This document shows positions 25,844 through 34,158 of a stretch of DNA of 64,000 nt, one piece after another (the first letter of the stretch is position 1; every line of letters begins with the position of its first letter). Location: assembly GCF_963675965.1 (NCBI RefSeq), contig NZ_OY780935.1:1186001-1250000 (forward strand), written 5' to 3'. Source of the stretch: an uncultured Celeribacter sp. (lineage in GTDB: Bacteria > Pseudomonadota > Alphaproteobacteria > Rhodobacterales > Rhodobacteraceae). A model generated the notes under the pieces. It was not told the DNA's origin. It saw only the letters and a program-made list of their open reading frames with translations, and did no database searches. Made by a program: the position numbers and the translations under genes.

Positions 25844-26560
25844 ATGTCATTAAACCCTCATCATCTTGGGCTGTTCACGCTGCTCTATGTCCTCGCCACC
25901 TTCGGCGCGGCACCGATCTCTATGGGGGAGTTGATCGAAAAATTCCCGGACACTGTCGGCAACGGCGGTGCAAGCGTCCTGTTCATGTCCGAGTTTCTCG
26001 GACTGGCCCTCGCGCCCCTCTTCGCGCCTCTGGCACTCCTGCTGCCGACACCCTCCGTCGCGGTCCGCGCCCTGATCTCGCTCCTCTGGCTGCCCAGCCT
26101 CCTGATCCTGATCATGTCTGGCCCCGGGACGACGCATATCTTTCTCTACATCTTCGTCACATGGGCCGCGCTCACCAGCCTTTGGGCGCATCGTTCACGT
26201 AGGGGGCAAGTGCTCCTCCTCACGGTCACGCTCATCTCGCTTTGGTCGCTCGTCGCCATGGCCCTCGCACTCAATCAGATCTCCGCCCTGACCCAAGGCG
26301 CCCCCTATTGCGTGGCCCGCTCCGGCGCCCCGATCCATTCCATCGCCGATCTGCGGGGCCTCGCCTTTTACACCGACGAAACCGGGTTCAAATCAACCTC
26401 GCGCTGGACCTTCCACGGCGTGCTCCTCACGGAAGATCAGGCCTGGAACTGGTCGCCACAGCGGCTGCGCTTCGATCCAATCCCCAAAGTGGTCTTCCCC
26501 GAAATCCGCCGCCCGGAATGTCCGCTTGAAGCGAACTTCTTGCGCAAGCATATCTTCTGA
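25844..26560 (+). CDS. Uncharacterised membrane protein
   Basis: I do not recognise a family for this 238-residue protein. The N-terminal 140 residues hold four hydrophobic helices (FTLLYVLATFGAAPISM, FLGLALAPLFAPLALLL, ALISLLWLPSLLILIM, LLTVTLISLWSLVAMALAL). The C-terminal 95 residues are soluble and include two cysteines (APYCVARSGAP; RRPECPLEANF), probably periplasmic. The ATG at 25844 was chosen over a nearby upstream TTG. It is followed 30 bases later by a GNAT gene on the same strand. Confidence 0.65.
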   Translation: MSLNPHHLGLFTLLYVLATFGAAPISMGELIEKFPDTVGNGGASVLFMSEFLGLALAPLFAPLALLLPTPSVAVRALISLLWLPSLLILIMSGPGTTHIFLYIFVTWAALTSLWAHRSRRGQVLLLTVTLISLWSLVAMALALNQISALTQGAPYCVARSGAPIHSIADLRGLAFYTDETGFKSTSRWTFHGVLLTEDQAWNWSPQRLRFDPIPKVVFPEIRRPECPLEANFLRKHIF

Positions 26561-26590
26561 ACCAGCGACAGCAGCCCGAAAGAAAGCCCC

Positions 26591-27070
26591 ATGCTCAAAT
26601 CCCCCGACTTCATGCGCGAGATGAAACGCGGCGAAGAAACCGCCGTCGCCGATCTCCTGACCAAGGCTTTCGGCCAGAAAGACGAGGCAAAGCTGGTCGA
26701 GGCGCTGCGCAAATCGCGCGCCATCGCCGGGGAAATGGTTCTGCCGATGGACGGCGAGGTGATCGGTTATGCCGCTCTGTCGAAAATGGTTTCGCCCAAG
26801 GGCTGGCTCTGCCTCGCGCCCGTTGCCATCCATCCCGACTTTCAGGCACGGGGCTTTGGCCGGCGGCTCACCGGGATGATCACACAGTGGGCGGAAATCT
26901 CCGGCCAAACCCTTGTGGCGCTGGGGGACCCGAAGTTTTACACGCGCTGTGGGTTCACAAAGATTGCGGATGGCTTCACCTCTCCCTACCCACTCACACA
27001 TACGTTGACGGCAGGCCCGGCGAAGACCAAGGTGAAAGAACTGGTGTATCCCAAAGCCTTCGGTGCCTGA
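26591..27070 (+). CDS. GNAT-family N-acetyltransferase
   Basis: This 159-residue single-domain acetyltransferase shows the acetyl-CoA-binding motif A LCLAPVAIHPDFQARGFGRRLTGMI, with VHPxxQxxGxGxxL spacing, and the later ALGDPKFYTRCGF typical of the YhbS-like (COG3153) group. Substrate unknown. Its stop overlaps the start of the next gene by one base. Confidence 0.9.
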   Translation: MLKSPDFMREMKRGEETAVADLLTKAFGQKDEAKLVEALRKSRAIAGEMVLPMDGEVIGYAALSKMVSPKGWLCLAPVAIHPDFQARGFGRRLTGMITQWAEISGQTLVALGDPKFYTRCGFTKIADGFTSPYPLTHTLTAGPAKTKVKELVYPKAFGA

Positions 27071-27450
27071 TGGTTTCTTTCCCGCTTCTGTCCCGGATCA
27101 GTGCCGGGGTCTGCATGGCGCTCGCCCTTGCGATTTTCGCCGCCCCTGCGCTGTTTTTTAGGCTGTTCGATCTTGATGCCGCGATTTCCGGGGCTGTCAT
27201 GGCGCGCCGTGCGGCCCTGTTGTTTCTGGCCCCAGCCTTGATGCTTTGGGGGTTGAAAGACATCGCCAAATCCGACGCCGCGCGCATGGCCATTGCACGC
27301 GCCATGGCGGTTACAACGCTGGCGCTGGCGCTGCTCGGCATAAGTGAATTCGCGATGGGCCGCGTCGGTCCGGGCATCACCATTGCCGTCGTGACCGAAA
27401 CTGTATTGTTCTGGCTCTGGTACCGGGTGATGAAAGACCCGCAAGGCTGA
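27070..27450 (+). CDS. Small four-helix membrane protein
   Basis: This 126-residue protein has four hydrophobic helices: ISAGVCMALALAIFAAPALFF, AALLFLAPALMLWGL, AVTTLALALLGISEFAM and ITIAVVTETVLFWLWY. The layout resembles small inner-membrane proteins of unknown function found in Rhodobacteraceae. Its ATG overlaps the stop of the GNAT gene (TGATG), so the two are translationally coupled. Confidence 0.7.
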   Translation: MVSFPLLSRISAGVCMALALAIFAAPALFFRLFDLDAAISGAVMARRAALLFLAPALMLWGLKDIAKSDAARMAIARAMAVTTLALALLGISEFAMGRVGPGITIAVVTETVLFWLWYRVMKDPQG

Positions 27451-27515
27451 TCCGCCCCTACCCTTTTGACCGCGCTCGGGCTATCAGGGGGCGAACCCGA
27501 GCTTGAGAGGCCCCG

Positions 27516-28388
27516 ATGACACGCCTGATCCAAACCCTGTCCGAAATCTCCACCAATTATGACGCGCTCTTTGTCGATCTCTGGGGCTGCGTGCACAACG
27601 GTGTCGAAGCCTTCCCCGAAGCCTGTGCCGCGCTGCAGAACTATCGCAAAACCGGTGGCAAAGTCGTGCTGGTGACGAATTCGCCGCGCCCGTGGCGTTC
27701 GGTCGCCCAACAGATCGCCGACTTCGGCGTCCCCGAAGACGCCTATGACGCGATTGCCACGTCGGGCGATTCCGCCCGTATGGCCATGTATCTGGGCGCT
27801 GTTGGCCAAAAGGTGCATCATATGGGCAAGATCTTCGAAGAGGATTTCTTCCAGCCGATGGACATTCTGGAAGACGCGCTGGACATCGAACGGGTGCCGC
27901 TCGAAGAGGCCGAAGGCATCGTCTGCTCGGGCCCCGAAGACCCGCTCGCCGATCCCGAAATCTATCGCCCGCAGTTTCTCTACGCCAAGCAAAAGGGCAT
28001 GAAACTGCTCTGTGCCAATCCCGACATCGTCGTGGATCGCGGCGAGGTCCGCGAATGGTGCGCGGGGGCCCTGGCGGCGCTCTATACGGAAATGGGTGGG
28101 GAAAGCCTCTATTTCGGCAAACCGCATCCGCCGATCTACGATCTGGCGCGCCGCCGTCTTGCCCAGCTCGCCCCGGTCGATGATGCGCGCATCCTGTGTA
28201 TCGGCGACGGCATCGGCACGGATGTGATGGGTGGCATCGGCGAAGGGCTTGATGTTCTCTTCATCACCGGCGGCCTTGCCGCCAATGAATTCGGGCCGGA
28301 CCCGGTCAATCCCGACCCGACGCGCCTGAAACTTTGGTTGTCCGAACAGAATCTGTCGCCTGTGGCCGCGATTTCGTTCCTGCGCTGA
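27516..28388 (+). CDS. HAD-superfamily class IIA hydrolase (TIGR01459-like)
   Basis: This 290-residue phosphatase-like protein has motif I in DALFVDLWGCVHNGVEAFP (nucleophile Asp), motif II in VVLVTNSPRPW, the class IIA cap, FGKPHPPIYDLA with the motif III lysine, and motif IV ILCIGDGIGTDVMGG. The second catalytic Asp of motif I (DxD) is replaced here by Trp (D-L-W), as in the alphaproteobacterial subfamily known as TIGR01459. Substrate unknown. Confidence 0.88.
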   Translation: MTRLIQTLSEISTNYDALFVDLWGCVHNGVEAFPEACAALQNYRKTGGKVVLVTNSPRPWRSVAQQIADFGVPEDAYDAIATSGDSARMAMYLGAVGQKVHHMGKIFEEDFFQPMDILEDALDIERVPLEEAEGIVCSGPEDPLADPEIYRPQFLYAKQKGMKLLCANPDIVVDRGEVREWCAGALAALYTEMGGESLYFGKPHPPIYDLARRRLAQLAPVDDARILCIGDGIGTDVMGGIGEGLDVLFITGGLAANEFGPDPVNPDPTRLKLWLSEQNLSPVAAISFLR

Positions 28389-28561
28389 CCGTCCCCCGGA
28401 CCTGCATGTGGCGGCCGATCCGGACCCGCCGCATGCTGCGGAATAAATCAAACAAAAAGCTTTACGCATCTTAATTTCGATAAAAAACATATAATTGAAA
28501 TATTGTTTCTCACCGAAATCTCCCTTATGCTGCATCGCAACATCAGGAGGATTCGGAGATC
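28389..28561. promoter_or_regulatory. AT-rich promoter region of the MaoC gene
   Basis: Bases 28440-28510 are markedly AT-rich (runs of A and T around aaaaaacatataattgaaatattg). They are followed by a good ribosome site (aggaggattcggag) before the ATG at 28562. No exact -35/-10 pair was assigned. Confidence 0.45.
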
Positions 28562-29005
28562 ATGTTGGACAATCTGCCCCGTGGAACGATCTGTATCGAA
28601 GACATCGAAATCGGGATGACGCGCCATTTGCGCAAGACCATCACCGACCATGATATCGAACTGTTCGGCGAAGTCTCGACCGACCGCAATCCTGTGCATT
28701 TCGACGACGACTATGCCCGTGACACAATTTTCGAAGGGCGCATTGCCCATGGCATGCTCACCGCCGGGCTGATTTCCGCGGTGATCGGCGAACAGCTTCC
28801 CGGCCATGGCACCATCTACATGGGCCAGAACCTGAAATTCCTCGCCCCGGTCCGCCCAGGCGAAACCGTACTGGCTGAGGTGACGGTGACCGACATCCAG
28901 CATGCAAAACGCCGGGTTGCCCTTGATTGTCGGTGCACCGTGGGCGATACGGTGGTGCTGAAAGGCGAAGCTATGGTGCTTGCGCCGAGCCGGAAATTCG
29001 ACTGA
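28562..29005 (+). CDS. MaoC-family enoyl-CoA hydratase (PhaJ-like)
   Basis: This 147-residue hot-dog-fold protein carries the hydratase-2 motif DRNPVHFDDDYARDTIFEGRIAHGML, with the catalytic Asp (D in STDRNPVH) and His (PVHFD). PhaJ-type enzymes hydrate trans-2-enoyl-CoA to R-3-hydroxyacyl-CoA, linking fatty-acid oxidation to polyhydroxyalkanoate; the substrate range here is not known. It sits 30 bases upstream of ribF on the same strand. Confidence 0.92.
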   Translation: MLDNLPRGTICIEDIEIGMTRHLRKTITDHDIELFGEVSTDRNPVHFDDDYARDTIFEGRIAHGMLTAGLISAVIGEQLPGHGTIYMGQNLKFLAPVRPGETVLAEVTVTDIQHAKRRVALDCRCTVGDTVVLKGEAMVLAPSRKFD

Positions 29006-29035
29006 CGCGCGGGGCTCCCTGCGCGAGGAGCCCCG

Positions 29036-29962
29036 ATGCAGACTTACACGCACTGGACCGACATCCCCGAAACCGCCAAAGGGTGCTCGGCCGCGATCGG
29101 CAATTTTGACGGCGTCCACCGCGGACATCGCCATGTCATTGATCTGGCCCGCCCCCACGGGCCGCTGGGTCTGGTGACCTTCGAACCCCACCCGCGCGAA
29201 TTCTTCGCCCCCGGCGCCCCGCCCTTTCGGTTGATGAATTCGGAAGCCAAGGCCAACCGTCTGGCGAAACTCGGGGTCGAACATCTGTTCCAACTGCCCT
29301 TCAACGCCGAACTGGCGGCCATGTCGCCCGAAGACTTCGCCCGCAACGTGCTGGTCGACGGGCTGGGGCTGCAGCACGTCGTGGTCGGGGCCGATTTCTG
29401 TTTCGGTCAGAAACGTGCGGGCACCGTCGAGGACCTGAAACGCTTTGGCGCGGAAATGGGCTTTGAGGTGACCATTGCCGATCTGCTGGAAACCGAGGGC
29501 GGTGTGTCCTCGTCCTCCGCCATCCGCGTCGCGCTCGCCGAAGGCAGGCCGCGCGATGCCGCGACGATGCTCGGCCATTGGCACCGGATCGAAGGCATGG
29601 TCGGTCATGGCGACAAGCGCGGGCGCGATCTGGGCTTTCCCACGGCCAATATGTCCATCGAGGGGCTCCATGCCCCGAAATTCGGCGTCTATGCCGTGCT
29701 GGTCGACGTCTTGAGCGGCCCCAACAAGGGCAGCTATCAGGGCGCCGCCTCTCTCGGGGTCAAGCCCACCTTCGGTGCCAACACACCCTGCCTCGAAACC
29801 TTCATCTTCGATTTTTCCGGCGATCTCTATGACGAACATCTGTCAGTGGCCTTTGTCGATTATCTGCGGCCGGAACTGACCTTCACCGGACTTGATCCGC
29901 TGATCGAACAGATGAGTGCCGATTGCGATCAGGCCCGCGAGATCCTCGGGTCACTGGAATGA
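29036..29962 (+). CDS. ribF: Bifunctional riboflavin kinase/FAD synthetase
   Basis: This 308-residue enzyme turns riboflavin into FMN and then FAD. The N-terminal nucleotidyltransferase domain shows AIGNFDGVHRGHRHVI and VVGADFCFGQKRAG. VSSSSAIRVALAEGR follows. The C-terminal kinase domain shows GHGDKRGRDLGFPTANM and ends with LRPELTFTGLDPLIEQMSAD. Length is typical. No FMN riboswitch was seen upstream. The stop overlaps the start of the next gene by three bases. Confidence 0.97.
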   Translation: MQTYTHWTDIPETAKGCSAAIGNFDGVHRGHRHVIDLARPHGPLGLVTFEPHPREFFAPGAPPFRLMNSEAKANRLAKLGVEHLFQLPFNAELAAMSPEDFARNVLVDGLGLQHVVVGADFCFGQKRAGTVEDLKRFGAEMGFEVTIADLLETEGGVSSSSAIRVALAEGRPRDAATMLGHWHRIEGMVGHGDKRGRDLGFPTANMSIEGLHAPKFGVYAVLVDVLSGPNKGSYQGAASLGVKPTFGANTPCLETFIFDFSGDLYDEHLSVAFVDYLRPELTFTGLDPLIEQMSADCDQAREILGSLE

Positions 29963-30408
29963 CCCTGCGCGATCGCTTCTGGGAAACCGTTCCTCTGCCC
30001 AAGATGACCGAAGACGAATGGGAAGCCCTCTGCGATGGCTGCGGCAAATGCTGCCTAAACAAGATCGAAGATGCTGACAGCGGCGAGGTCTTTCTGACCC
30101 GTGTCGCCTGTCGCCTTCTGGACGACCAATCCTGTCAGTGCGGACAATATGAGATCCGCAAGAAACTGGTCCCGGAATGCATTCAACTGACCCCGAAAAC
30201 CATTGACGAACACGCCTATTGGATGCCGGTGACCTGTGCCTACCGTTTGTTATGGCAGGGCCGTTCCCTGCCCGCCTGGCATCCGCTTCTGAGCGGCGAT
30301 CCCGAAAGCGTCCATGCCGCAGGCATCTCGGTCCGGGGCCGCACCGTGCCCGAATTCGAAGTCGATGACGACGACTGGGAAGACCATATCATCGAGGAAC
30401 CGACCTGA
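29959..30408 (+). CDS. YcgN family cysteine-cluster protein (UPF0260)
   Basis: This 149-residue protein shows the cysteine cluster CDGCGKCCLNKIED, then ACRLLDDQSCQCGQYEIR and VPECIQL, spacing typical of UPF0260/YcgN proteins, and a conserved YWMPVTCAYRLL. The cysteines probably bind a metal or iron-sulfur cluster. Function unknown. The ATG at 29959 overlaps the ribF stop, and its own stop overlaps the next ATG (TGATG), so three genes are coupled. Confidence 0.93.
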   Translation: MTLRDRFWETVPLPKMTEDEWEALCDGCGKCCLNKIEDADSGEVFLTRVACRLLDDQSCQCGQYEIRKKLVPECIQLTPKTIDEHAYWMPVTCAYRLLWQGRSLPAWHPLLSGDPESVHAAGISVRGRTVPEFEVDDDDWEDHIIEEPT

Positions 30409-31448
30409 TGTTTTTTGCCTCTGACAACACCTCTGGTGCCCATCCCAAGGTTCTGGAGGCGCTGGCCGCAGCAAATGACGGCTATGCGCCCTCCTATGGT
30501 GAGGACCGTTGGACGGGGGAGCTGACCGAACGGCTGCGCGATCTGTTTCAGGCCCCTGATGCGCTGGTCTATCCGATGACCTCAGGCACCGGCACCAATG
30601 CCGCGTTGCTGGGGACGATGGCACCGCAATGGGGCACGATTTTCTGCCATCAAACCGCTCATATCGAGGTCGATGAACGCAACTCCGTGCCCTTTTACTC
30701 CGGCGGGGCAAAACTGGCCGGGCTCACCGGGGCGGGCAGCAAATTGCAACCGGAGGAACTTGGTCAGGCCGCCCATGCCGCGCGCGCGGCCAGCGGCAAT
30801 GTGCACGCCAGCCCACCTGCGGCGGTCTCACTGACCAATCTGACGGAATTCGGGGCGCTTTATCGCCCCAAGGAGATTTCGGCACTCTCCGATGCCGCAC
30901 GTCTGCCGATCCATCTTGACGGGGCACGCTTTGCCAATGCCATGGCCGCCAGCGGCGCCACCGGCTGGGAAATGACCCGCGAGTTGAGTGCGCTGTCCCT
31001 TGGCGCCACCAAGACCGGCGCCCTGACCGCCGAGGCCGCCGTGCTGTTCGATCCGGCCTATCAGGAGCGTTTCGAAAGCCAGCGCATGCGCGGCGGGCAT
31101 AACGTCAGCAAGGCACGGTTTGTGTCGGCACAGATCCTGGCGTGGCTCACCGACGACCTGTGGCTGGAACTGGCCACTCAGGCCAATGCGATGGCCGCAC
31201 GGCTGGCGAAAGGGATCACCGAGATCGGCGGAACCCTGGACTATGCCGTGGAGGGCAATCTGGTCTTCGCCCGCCTGCCGCGCGCAACCCATGCCAAGGT
31301 CATGAGCCGCGGCGCGCAGTATCACCTTTGGGGCACAGAGGCCGCCCTGCCCGGTACTGAGGATGACATGCTGCTGGCGCGCTTTGTCGCCAGCTGGTCC
31401 ACCACAGAGGCTGAGGTGGACGCTCTGCTGACCGCTTTAGCGGACTGA
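30408..31448 (+). CDS. Low-specificity threonine aldolase (beta-eliminating lyase family)
   Basis: This 346-residue PLP enzyme of fold type I cleaves L-threonine or allo-threonine to glycine and acetaldehyde. It opens FFASDNTSGAHPKVLEALAAAN and shows YGEDRWTGELTERLRDLF. The PLP-binding lysine lies in SLSLGATKTGALTAEAA, and LPIHLDGARFANAMAASG holds the cofactor-binding Asp. Length matches LtaE. It is the last gene of the coupled plus-strand group and converges on the next gene. Confidence 0.92.
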   Translation: MFFASDNTSGAHPKVLEALAAANDGYAPSYGEDRWTGELTERLRDLFQAPDALVYPMTSGTGTNAALLGTMAPQWGTIFCHQTAHIEVDERNSVPFYSGGAKLAGLTGAGSKLQPEELGQAAHAARAASGNVHASPPAAVSLTNLTEFGALYRPKEISALSDAARLPIHLDGARFANAMAASGATGWEMTRELSALSLGATKTGALTAEAAVLFDPAYQERFESQRMRGGHNVSKARFVSAQILAWLTDDLWLELATQANAMAARLAKGITEIGGTLDYAVEGNLVFARLPRATHAKVMSRGAQYHLWGTEAALPGTEDDMLLARFVASWSTTEAEVDALLTALAD

Positions 31449-31457
31449 TGCGGGACT

Positions 31458-32057
31458 TTACAGACTGGCCAGATAGGCATCCAGCATCTCCAGCCGGTCC
31501 TGCCCCCAAAACCGTTCATCCGTGTCGGTGACAATATAAAAGGGTGAGCCAAAGATCCCCGCCTTAAGTCCCTCTTCGAGGTTCTGGGTGTAAGTCTCTG
31601 CGCCCTTCAGCATGCCGGTCATGGACAGCATCGGATCAAAGCCGGACGCCTTGAGCGCCTCGGTGATCACTGCGTCATCTGCAATGTCGCGATCCTCTTC
31701 CCAGACGGCTTTCAGGAAACGCTGCACCAACCCGTCGATATCCCCGCCACCGGCCTCTTGCGCCGCAATCACCGCATAGGAGGCGGGGGCCGCATTGGTC
31801 GGCCAGAAGGCGGGCTGGAAGTTCATCGGCTTGCCCAGAGCCTCCGCGAAACGCTTGAGCTCCTGCAGGCGATACACTTTGCGCGCGTCCGAGCGTTCCG
31901 CCGGACGCGGCGCGCCCACACGGTCCATCATCGTCAAAATGTCGAAGGGCTTGTAGCGCACGGTCACGCCATGTGCTGCCGCAATCTGCGCAAACCGGTC
32001 GCCTGCCAGATAAGTGTATGAGGAAAGAAGCGAAAAATAGTAGTCAATATGGGCCAT
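31458..32057 (-). CDS. 2-hydroxychromene-2-carboxylate isomerase / DsbA-family protein
   Basis: This 199-residue thioredoxin-fold protein with a helical insert resembles the HCCA isomerase/kappa-GST group. DYYFSLLSSYTYLAGDRFAQIA places Ser where GST-kappa enzymes have their catalytic residue; there is no CXXC. FQPAFWPTNAAPA, AVWEEDRDIADDAV and IFGSPFYIVTDTD are further family pieces. The glutathione-dependent isomerase activity on aromatic substrates is family knowledge; the true substrate is unknown. Confidence 0.88.
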   Translation of the reverse strand: MAHIDYYFSLLSSYTYLAGDRFAQIAAAHGVTVRYKPFDILTMMDRVGAPRPAERSDARKVYRLQELKRFAEALGKPMNFQPAFWPTNAAPASYAVIAAQEAGGGDIDGLVQRFLKAVWEEDRDIADDAVITEALKASGFDPMLSMTGMLKGAETYTQNLEEGLKAGIFGSPFYIVTDTDERFWGQDRLEMLDAYLASL

Positions 32058-32168
32058 TTAGTCCCTCCTGCGCGCCTGAGTGTTTGCAAGACCGTAGCGG
32101 GGTGGTAAGCGGTGTCAACGTTACGATTCCGTGACGCTCTAGGCCAAAACACCCCGGGAAAAGCGCTC

Positions 32169-33185
32169 ATGCCCACATCTCACGAACCGAAAGTCATCGC
32201 CGGCAACGCCAACCGTACGCTCGCCACTGCCATCACCCGCCGCCTGTCCATGCACCGCGGCATGTCGATCGACCTGTGCGATGCACGGGTGGAACGGTTC
32301 AACGACGGCGAGATCTTTGTCGAAGTCTACGAAAACGTCCGGGGCGAAGACATGTTTGTCGTGCAGCCGACCTCGAACCCGGCCAACGACAACTTGATGG
32401 AGCTGCTGATCATCACCGATGCGCTGCGTCGGTCCTCTGCCGGCCGGATCACCGCCGTCGTCCCCTACTTCGGCTACGCACGTCAGGATCGCCGCATGAA
32501 GGCACGTACCCCGATTTCCGCCAAGTTGGTCGCCAACATGATGGTCGAAGCCGGGATCGAACGCGTTCTGACGCTGGACCTGCACGCCACACAGATTCAG
32601 GGCTTCTTCGACATCCCCGTCGACAACCTCTATGCCTCGCCGGTGTTTGCGCTCGATATCAAACATTACTTCAAGGACGACCTTGAAAACATCATGATCG
32701 TCTCTCCGGACGTCGGCGGTGTGGCCCGCGCCCGCGAACTGGCAAAGCGCATCAACGCACCGCTGTCGATCGTCGACAAACGCCGCGAAAAGCCCGGCGA
32801 AGTTGCGGAAATGACCGTGATCGGGAACATCGAAGGTAAGAAATGCATCATCGTGGACGACCTTGTCGACACTGCAGGCACGCTCTGCAAAGCCGCCGAC
32901 CTGCTGCTTGATCACGGCGCAGCCGAGGTGCACGCCTATATCTCTCATGGCGTTCTCTCGGGCCCGGCAGTCGAACGCGTGACCAACTCGCGCCTGTCGT
33001 CGCTGGTGATCACCGATTCCATCGAAGCCACCGAAGATGTTCAGAAGTGCAAAAACATCCGCATCGTGCCGACCGCGCCGCTGTTTGCGCAGGCGATCAT
33101 CAACACTTGGAACGGCACCTCCGTGTCCTCGCTGTTCGAAGACAAGACGCTCGTGCCGCTCTATGAAGGCGTCTATCACGGCTGA
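32169..33185 (+). CDS. prs: Ribose-phosphate pyrophosphokinase (PRPP synthetase)
   Basis: This 338-residue enzyme makes PRPP from ribose-5-phosphate and ATP. It shows RFNDGEIFVEVYENVRGEDMFVVQ, the ATP-flexible-loop YFGYARQDRRMKARTPIS, DLHATQIQGFFDIPVDNLYA, SPDVGGVARARELAKR, and the PRPP-binding IIVDDLVDTAGTLCKA. It is class I in type. The ATG at 32169 fits the family; the upstream frame is open for a further 19 codons without homology. A terminator follows. Confidence 0.97.
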   Translation: MPTSHEPKVIAGNANRTLATAITRRLSMHRGMSIDLCDARVERFNDGEIFVEVYENVRGEDMFVVQPTSNPANDNLMELLIITDALRRSSAGRITAVVPYFGYARQDRRMKARTPISAKLVANMMVEAGIERVLTLDLHATQIQGFFDIPVDNLYASPVFALDIKHYFKDDLENIMIVSPDVGGVARARELAKRINAPLSIVDKRREKPGEVAEMTVIGNIEGKKCIIVDDLVDTAGTLCKAADLLLDHGAAEVHAYISHGVLSGPAVERVTNSRLSSLVITDSIEATEDVQKCKNIRIVPTAPLFAQAIINTWNGTSVSSLFEDKTLVPLYEGVYHG

Positions 33186-33218
33186 GGCCTCGGCTCGGAC
33201 GAGCTGACCTGAAATGAC

Positions 33219-33248
33219 TGCGCCCGCTCTTCTCGAGCGGGCGCTTTT
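33219..33248 (+). terminator. Terminator of prs
   Basis: gcgcccgctc-and-gagcgggcgc form a 10-bp stem with a short TTC-type loop, followed by TTTTCG, about 33 bases after the prs stop. Confidence 0.8.
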
Positions 33249-33276
33249 CGTTGGCCCATGGACAGCCCCACGCGCC

Positions 33277-33624
33277 CTACAGATCCCAGTCATCCTCATG
33301 GCGGACCGGACCAAAGGCACACCAGTCGGCGCGGACACGGGCGATTTTTGTGTCGCCCCAAGTGCGAAACACGATCACAAAGCCATCCTGCGTGACCATT
33401 TCGGCAGAAATATCAACGCGGTGATTGGTCGAGCTATCGATGTCGAGCATCGACAGAGACACCTGAACCACAGGGCGCTTCAGGTAGGGTTCGTCAAATT
33501 CCACGGCCCGGCGAAGCTCTCGCGGGCCCTTGCCGGTCCACATCGCACCACCGTCCTGAAAATCAGAAAACAGCAACAGGCTTCCCTCAGCAATTCCCAG
33601 CTGATGACTGTCTATTCTGAGCAT
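33277..33624 (-). CDS. H-type lectin domain protein
   Basis: This 115-residue protein consists almost wholly of an H-type lectin fold: GPRELRRAVEFDEPYLKRPVVQVSLSMLDID, NHRVDISAEMVTQDGFVIVFRTWGDTKIARVRADWCAFG. The F..PF/Y...P.V.VS, GF.I.F.TW and the late W.A.G pattern match the family known from discoidin and snail agglutinins, which bind GalNAc-type sugars. No signal peptide is visible, so its location is unclear. GGGGGAA precedes the start at 33624. It lies after the ATP synthase operon, past that operon's terminator. Confidence 0.82.
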   Translation of the reverse strand: MLRIDSHQLGIAEGSLLLFSDFQDGGAMWTGKGPRELRRAVEFDEPYLKRPVVQVSLSMLDIDSSTNHRVDISAEMVTQDGFVIVFRTWGDTKIARVRADWCAFGPVRHEDDWDL

Positions 33625-33673
33625 TGTTTCCCCCGGTTCACCGGATGCATTCTGCGCAGTCTTCCGCCAAAAG

Positions 33674-33699
33674 AAAAGGCCCCGAAAACCGGAGCCTTT
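33674..33699 (-). terminator. Terminator of the F1 ATP synthase operon
   Basis: On the minus strand AAAGGCTCCGG-TTTT-CGGGGCCTTTT forms a stem with one G-T pair, followed by TCTTTT. It begins about 24 bases after the atpC stop. Confidence 0.7.
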
Positions 33700-33722
33700 C
33701 AAATCATTTCCCACAAACCCCC

Positions 33723-34133
33723 TCAGAGGTTGGTGTGGAACCCGAGGTCCTCGACGATATGGATGAGATCAGCGAGGAATTTCTCTGTCGCGTGATGCTC
33801 GTCCGGATGCGCCTCTTCGTGAGCCTTCGTAGCTTTCGCGATCAGGTCGGTGACGACCTCTTGGGACATTTCCCCACGCGGCATAGCCATTTCAGCCAGA
33901 ACCGAGATGGTGTCTGCGGACAGTTCCGCAAAGCCACCGGTCACGATGAATTGCTCCTCAACGCCTGCGCCAATCGCGGTCAGCAGACCGGGACGAAGCG
34001 ACAGGATGGTCGGCTCATGGCCGGCCATCGCAGTGAGATCACCTTCAGAACCCGGGATCCGGACCTGCTCAACCTCGACGGAAGCCAGCTTCCGCTCGGG
34101 AGAGACGAGATCGAATTGGACATTAGCAGCCAT
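33723..34133 (-). CDS. atpC: F1 ATP synthase epsilon subunit
   Basis: This 136-residue epsilon subunit has the N-terminal beta sandwich (VQFDLVSPERKLASVEVEQVRIPGSEGDLTAMAGHEPTI, LSLRPGLLTAI) followed by a helical C-terminal part rich in His and Glu. It couples rotation of the gamma shaft and can inhibit ATP hydrolysis. Last gene of the F1 operon, 25 bases after atpD. Confidence 0.97.
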   Translation of the reverse strand: MAANVQFDLVSPERKLASVEVEQVRIPGSEGDLTAMAGHEPTILSLRPGLLTAIGAGVEEQFIVTGGFAELSADTISVLAEMAMPRGEMSQEVVTDLIAKATKAHEEAHPDEHHATEKFLADLIHIVEDLGFHTNL

Positions 34134-34158
34134 AAAAGGCCTCCTTCCGGGTTACGTC

